From positions 151,001-215,000 of the forward strand of contig CAJNDS010000021.1 of the NCBI GenBank assembly GCA_905221605.1: 64,000 bases of DNA, given 5' to 3'. Of this stretch, positions 62,320 to 64,000 are shown piece after piece. Origin of the DNA: Symbiodinium natans. Taxonomy: Eukaryota > Sar > Dinophyceae > Suessiales > Symbiodiniaceae. Numbering within the stretch: the stretch's first letter is position 1; each line of letters begins with the position of its first letter. The notes below the pieces were generated by a model that was not told where the DNA came from, did no database searches, and was given only the letters and a program-made list of their open reading frames with translations. The position numbers were made by a program, and so were the translations under genes.

Positions 62320-62520
62320 CAAAGGTCCAATTCAAGGCGTCATGGGTGAGGGCGATGGGTGGCGGGGTTTGGGCATGCACTGAAGCCAAACAATGCAAAA
62401 ACACTCCAATTCAAGGTGTCATGAGCAGCATGCTGTGAGAGCGGGTGAGGGCGGTGAGGGCGGTGGGGGGTCTTCACTGACGCCGCCCTGCTACCGCTGG
62501 GGTCGGCGGATAAAACTTGT
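62320..62520. repeat. Short duplications and R1 repeat copy
   Basis: CCAATTCAAGGCGTCATG (62328) and CCAATTCAAGGTGTCATG (62406), then GGTCTTCACTGACGC...GGGGTCGGCGGATA (62467-62512), shared with 11226-11264. Confidence 0.7.
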
Positions 62521-62837
62521 ATTAATATTGCATTTCTTGAGTATTTCATGATTACTATTATGGTGTCGGGGCCACTGGGATGGGGCAAGAGGGTGTTACA
62601 GAGCAGCGGATCAGAATATGCCGCAAGACTTGAAGAAGTGACAGCTTAGCTTTTTACATCCCTGCAAAACCCAACAGTCGGCGAGGAGCAAGGCCCCACG
62701 CAGATTCCGACGGAGGAGTTGGTCCAGGCTGGGATGGGTCCAGATGGGTTCAGATTGCGTTCAGATGGGTTCAGATGGGTTCAGATGGGCTTTGGGTTCA
62801 GGGTCAGCTCAGACAGCCCATCATTCAGATTCCGATG

Positions 62838-62901
62838 TCAGGCGCAGCATGATGGAGTGGCGCTGGACGAGATGCTGAAGGTGGCTCAGCTCAGCGATTA
62901 A
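62838..62901 (+). CDS. Possible short exon
   Basis: After CGATGTCAG the frame reads AQHDGVALDEMLKVAQLSD and TAA. Helical C-terminus-like. It is preceded by a GGTTCAGATG tandem repeat (62726-62790). Confidence 0.35.
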
Positions 62902-62987
62902 AGTCTTAACGTCAAACCACGACTGCAATGAAACGCAAGCCCTGAAGCCCCCCCCACCGTCCGTAAAATATCTCGGGCGCTTCGCAG

Positions 62988-63094
62988 GACTTGGAACAGC
63001 AGGTCGCTCAAATGGAAGGCCGGCGGTCCCGCACTTTGCGTTGCTTCGGCGTTCTACCAGAAGCAGCCGTGACGTGCATAGCACCCGGCGGTTG
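62988..63094 (+). CDS. Possible exon
   Basis: After CGCTTCGCAG the frame reads DLEQQVAQMEGRRSRTLRCF followed by GVLPEAAVTCIAPGG and TGA. Begins as coiled coil; the second half is less convincing. Confidence 0.35.
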
Positions 63095-63609
63095 AGGGTT
63101 TAGGGTGCAGGGTTGCAGCTCGTGACGTTCTACTTGAAAGTGGTCCACCGGCTCGAACATGCTGGGTCAGAAATGATTCAGCCCCCTCAGGGCCAACATT
63201 CATGCATGGCCAAGGCAAAGGTACAATCGGATGGCCAAGGCAAAGGTACAATCGGCACAAAACAACTGGCCAAGAAGTGCCCCGGTTGCACCCTCCTCAC
63301 ACCCCCCCCCCCCCTGCCGCCCCACCCCGAGCAGAATCCCCAATTTCTTGCTGTCGTGGTTGGCATCCTGCTTCCACGCCCCACTCCAAACCCGCCCCAA
63401 CCTAACTGGCCTCCAGATCCTTATTAATCCCTTTTGCCTCCCAAACTAGTGACCTAAAGTGTTTGGGCAGCTTCAGGGATGTACAGGGCACAATGGCGGA
63501 AGTTTGGGGCCCAACTAACCTTGGAAGGTCATGGTGCCTCATGTGCCACTGCGGCCCCTGAGGCCTCTGAGGCCCGAAAGAGAGTCGTCATCCCACGATA
63601 AGATCGGAT

Positions 63610-63779
63610 TTGCTTGGATGCTTGGTGGCCGTTTGCCGCGTGCGCTGAAGGACGTGGCCGCAGTCGTGAACTCTTTGGCGGATGAGATGGTTGAGCATGT
63701 CTGGCAGCTTCTGCTGCAGGCGCACCGAGCTGTTCGGCACCTTCTACGTAAATTCATGTGCTGTTTTGAAAAGCGATGA
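63610..63779 (+). CDS. Probable exon, amphipathic
   Basis: The frame reads LPRALKDVAAVVNSLADEMV followed by EHVWQLLLQAHRAVRHLLRK and FMCCFEKR, TGA. The strong amphipathic helix is unlikely by chance. The opposite strand has a 149-codon ORF that is Ser/Cys/Arg-rich, typical of a shadow. Confidence 0.4.
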
Positions 63780-63867
63780 TGTCCCTTGAGCTCGAAAGAA
63801 TGTGACGACCTCCCAGAGCAAGATGCAAAGAGCTCACGATTCACCTCAAGTTCACAGGGCTTTCTGC

Positions 63868-64000
63868 ATGAAGAGCTGCCTTGACAGCAGGAGCTCCAAC
63901 ATGCAGAGCGAGGCGTCGCAGGAAAGACAAGCCATCTCTGAGCCCTGCGCCGACGGCTTGGCCCCGGGCAGCTTGTACATACTCGCAACTGTACATAGAG
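63868..64000 (+). CDS. Possible exon open at window end
   Basis: An ATG-started frame reads MKSCLDSRSSNMQSEASQER followed by QAISEPCADGLAPGSLYILA and TVHR, open to the last base. Too short to assign. Confidence 0.25.
   Translation, partial: MKSCLDSRSSNMQSEASQERQAISEPCADGLAPGSLYILATVHR

Noticed and set aside
61735..62438. Pro-rich (minus) and Gly-rich (plus) ORFs of about 200 codons
   Set aside because: Artefacts of the GGGTGGGG minisatellite.

Overview
This is nuclear DNA of a eukaryote, most likely a dinoflagellate (a Suessiales-type genome would fit; the species cannot be named from the sequence). The reasons are: dozens of interstitial plant-type telomere arrays (TTTAGGG/CCCTAAA); coding sequence cut into short exons with GT-AG and apparently GA-AG or GC-AG introns; coding signal almost entirely on the + strand, as in dinoflagellate unidirectional gene clusters; many short inverted-repeat elements that fill whole introns (introners); and very large simple-sequence tracts. 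No tRNA, rRNA, spliced-leader RNA, CRISPR array or bacterial operon was seen.

Layout. 0-7.3 kb: a sister-chromatid cohesion loader gene, SCC2/NIPBL (Nipped-B), with one very long HEAT-repeat exon, two short exons and a long C-terminal exon. 7.3-16.2 kb: mostly non-coding, with GAA, poly-G, poly-C and GT tracts and telomeric arrays. 16.2-24.3 kb: several + strand exon sets of unknown function, including an 827-bp exon, a small gene whose two introns are both related introners, a charged coiled-coil exon and a Q-rich exon. 24.3-34.6 kb: repeats, introner-like hairpins and scattered weak exons. 34.7-42.8 kb: a cyclic-nucleotide-gated-type ion channel (S1-S6, pore, C-linker, start and end of the cNMP-binding domain) with small exons. 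One of its introns is a textbook introner, and another contains about 2.3 kb of CA-rich microsatellite. 44.4-46.0 kb: an array of about 205-bp tandem repeats. 46.1-49.7 kb: a coiled-coil gene. 51.2-52.6 kb: fragments resembling a second, voltage-gated channel. 54.5-64 kb: scattered exons (one PurF-like, one possible kinase tail on the minus strand, several helical ones), more introners, a TTTATAGGG minisatellite and about 1.1 kb of G-rich minisatellite.

The genes do not form a pathway. SCC2 loads cohesin on chromosomes; the two channels are membrane proteins; the rest are unassigned. What links the window is intron biology: at least six families of roughly 90-150 bp inverted-repeat elements occur between coding blocks. 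In several cases removing the element at GT/AG restores a continuous reading frame. Most exons here were found by reading frames, splice signals and family resemblance by eye, so exon edges are approximate unless a phase check is stated.
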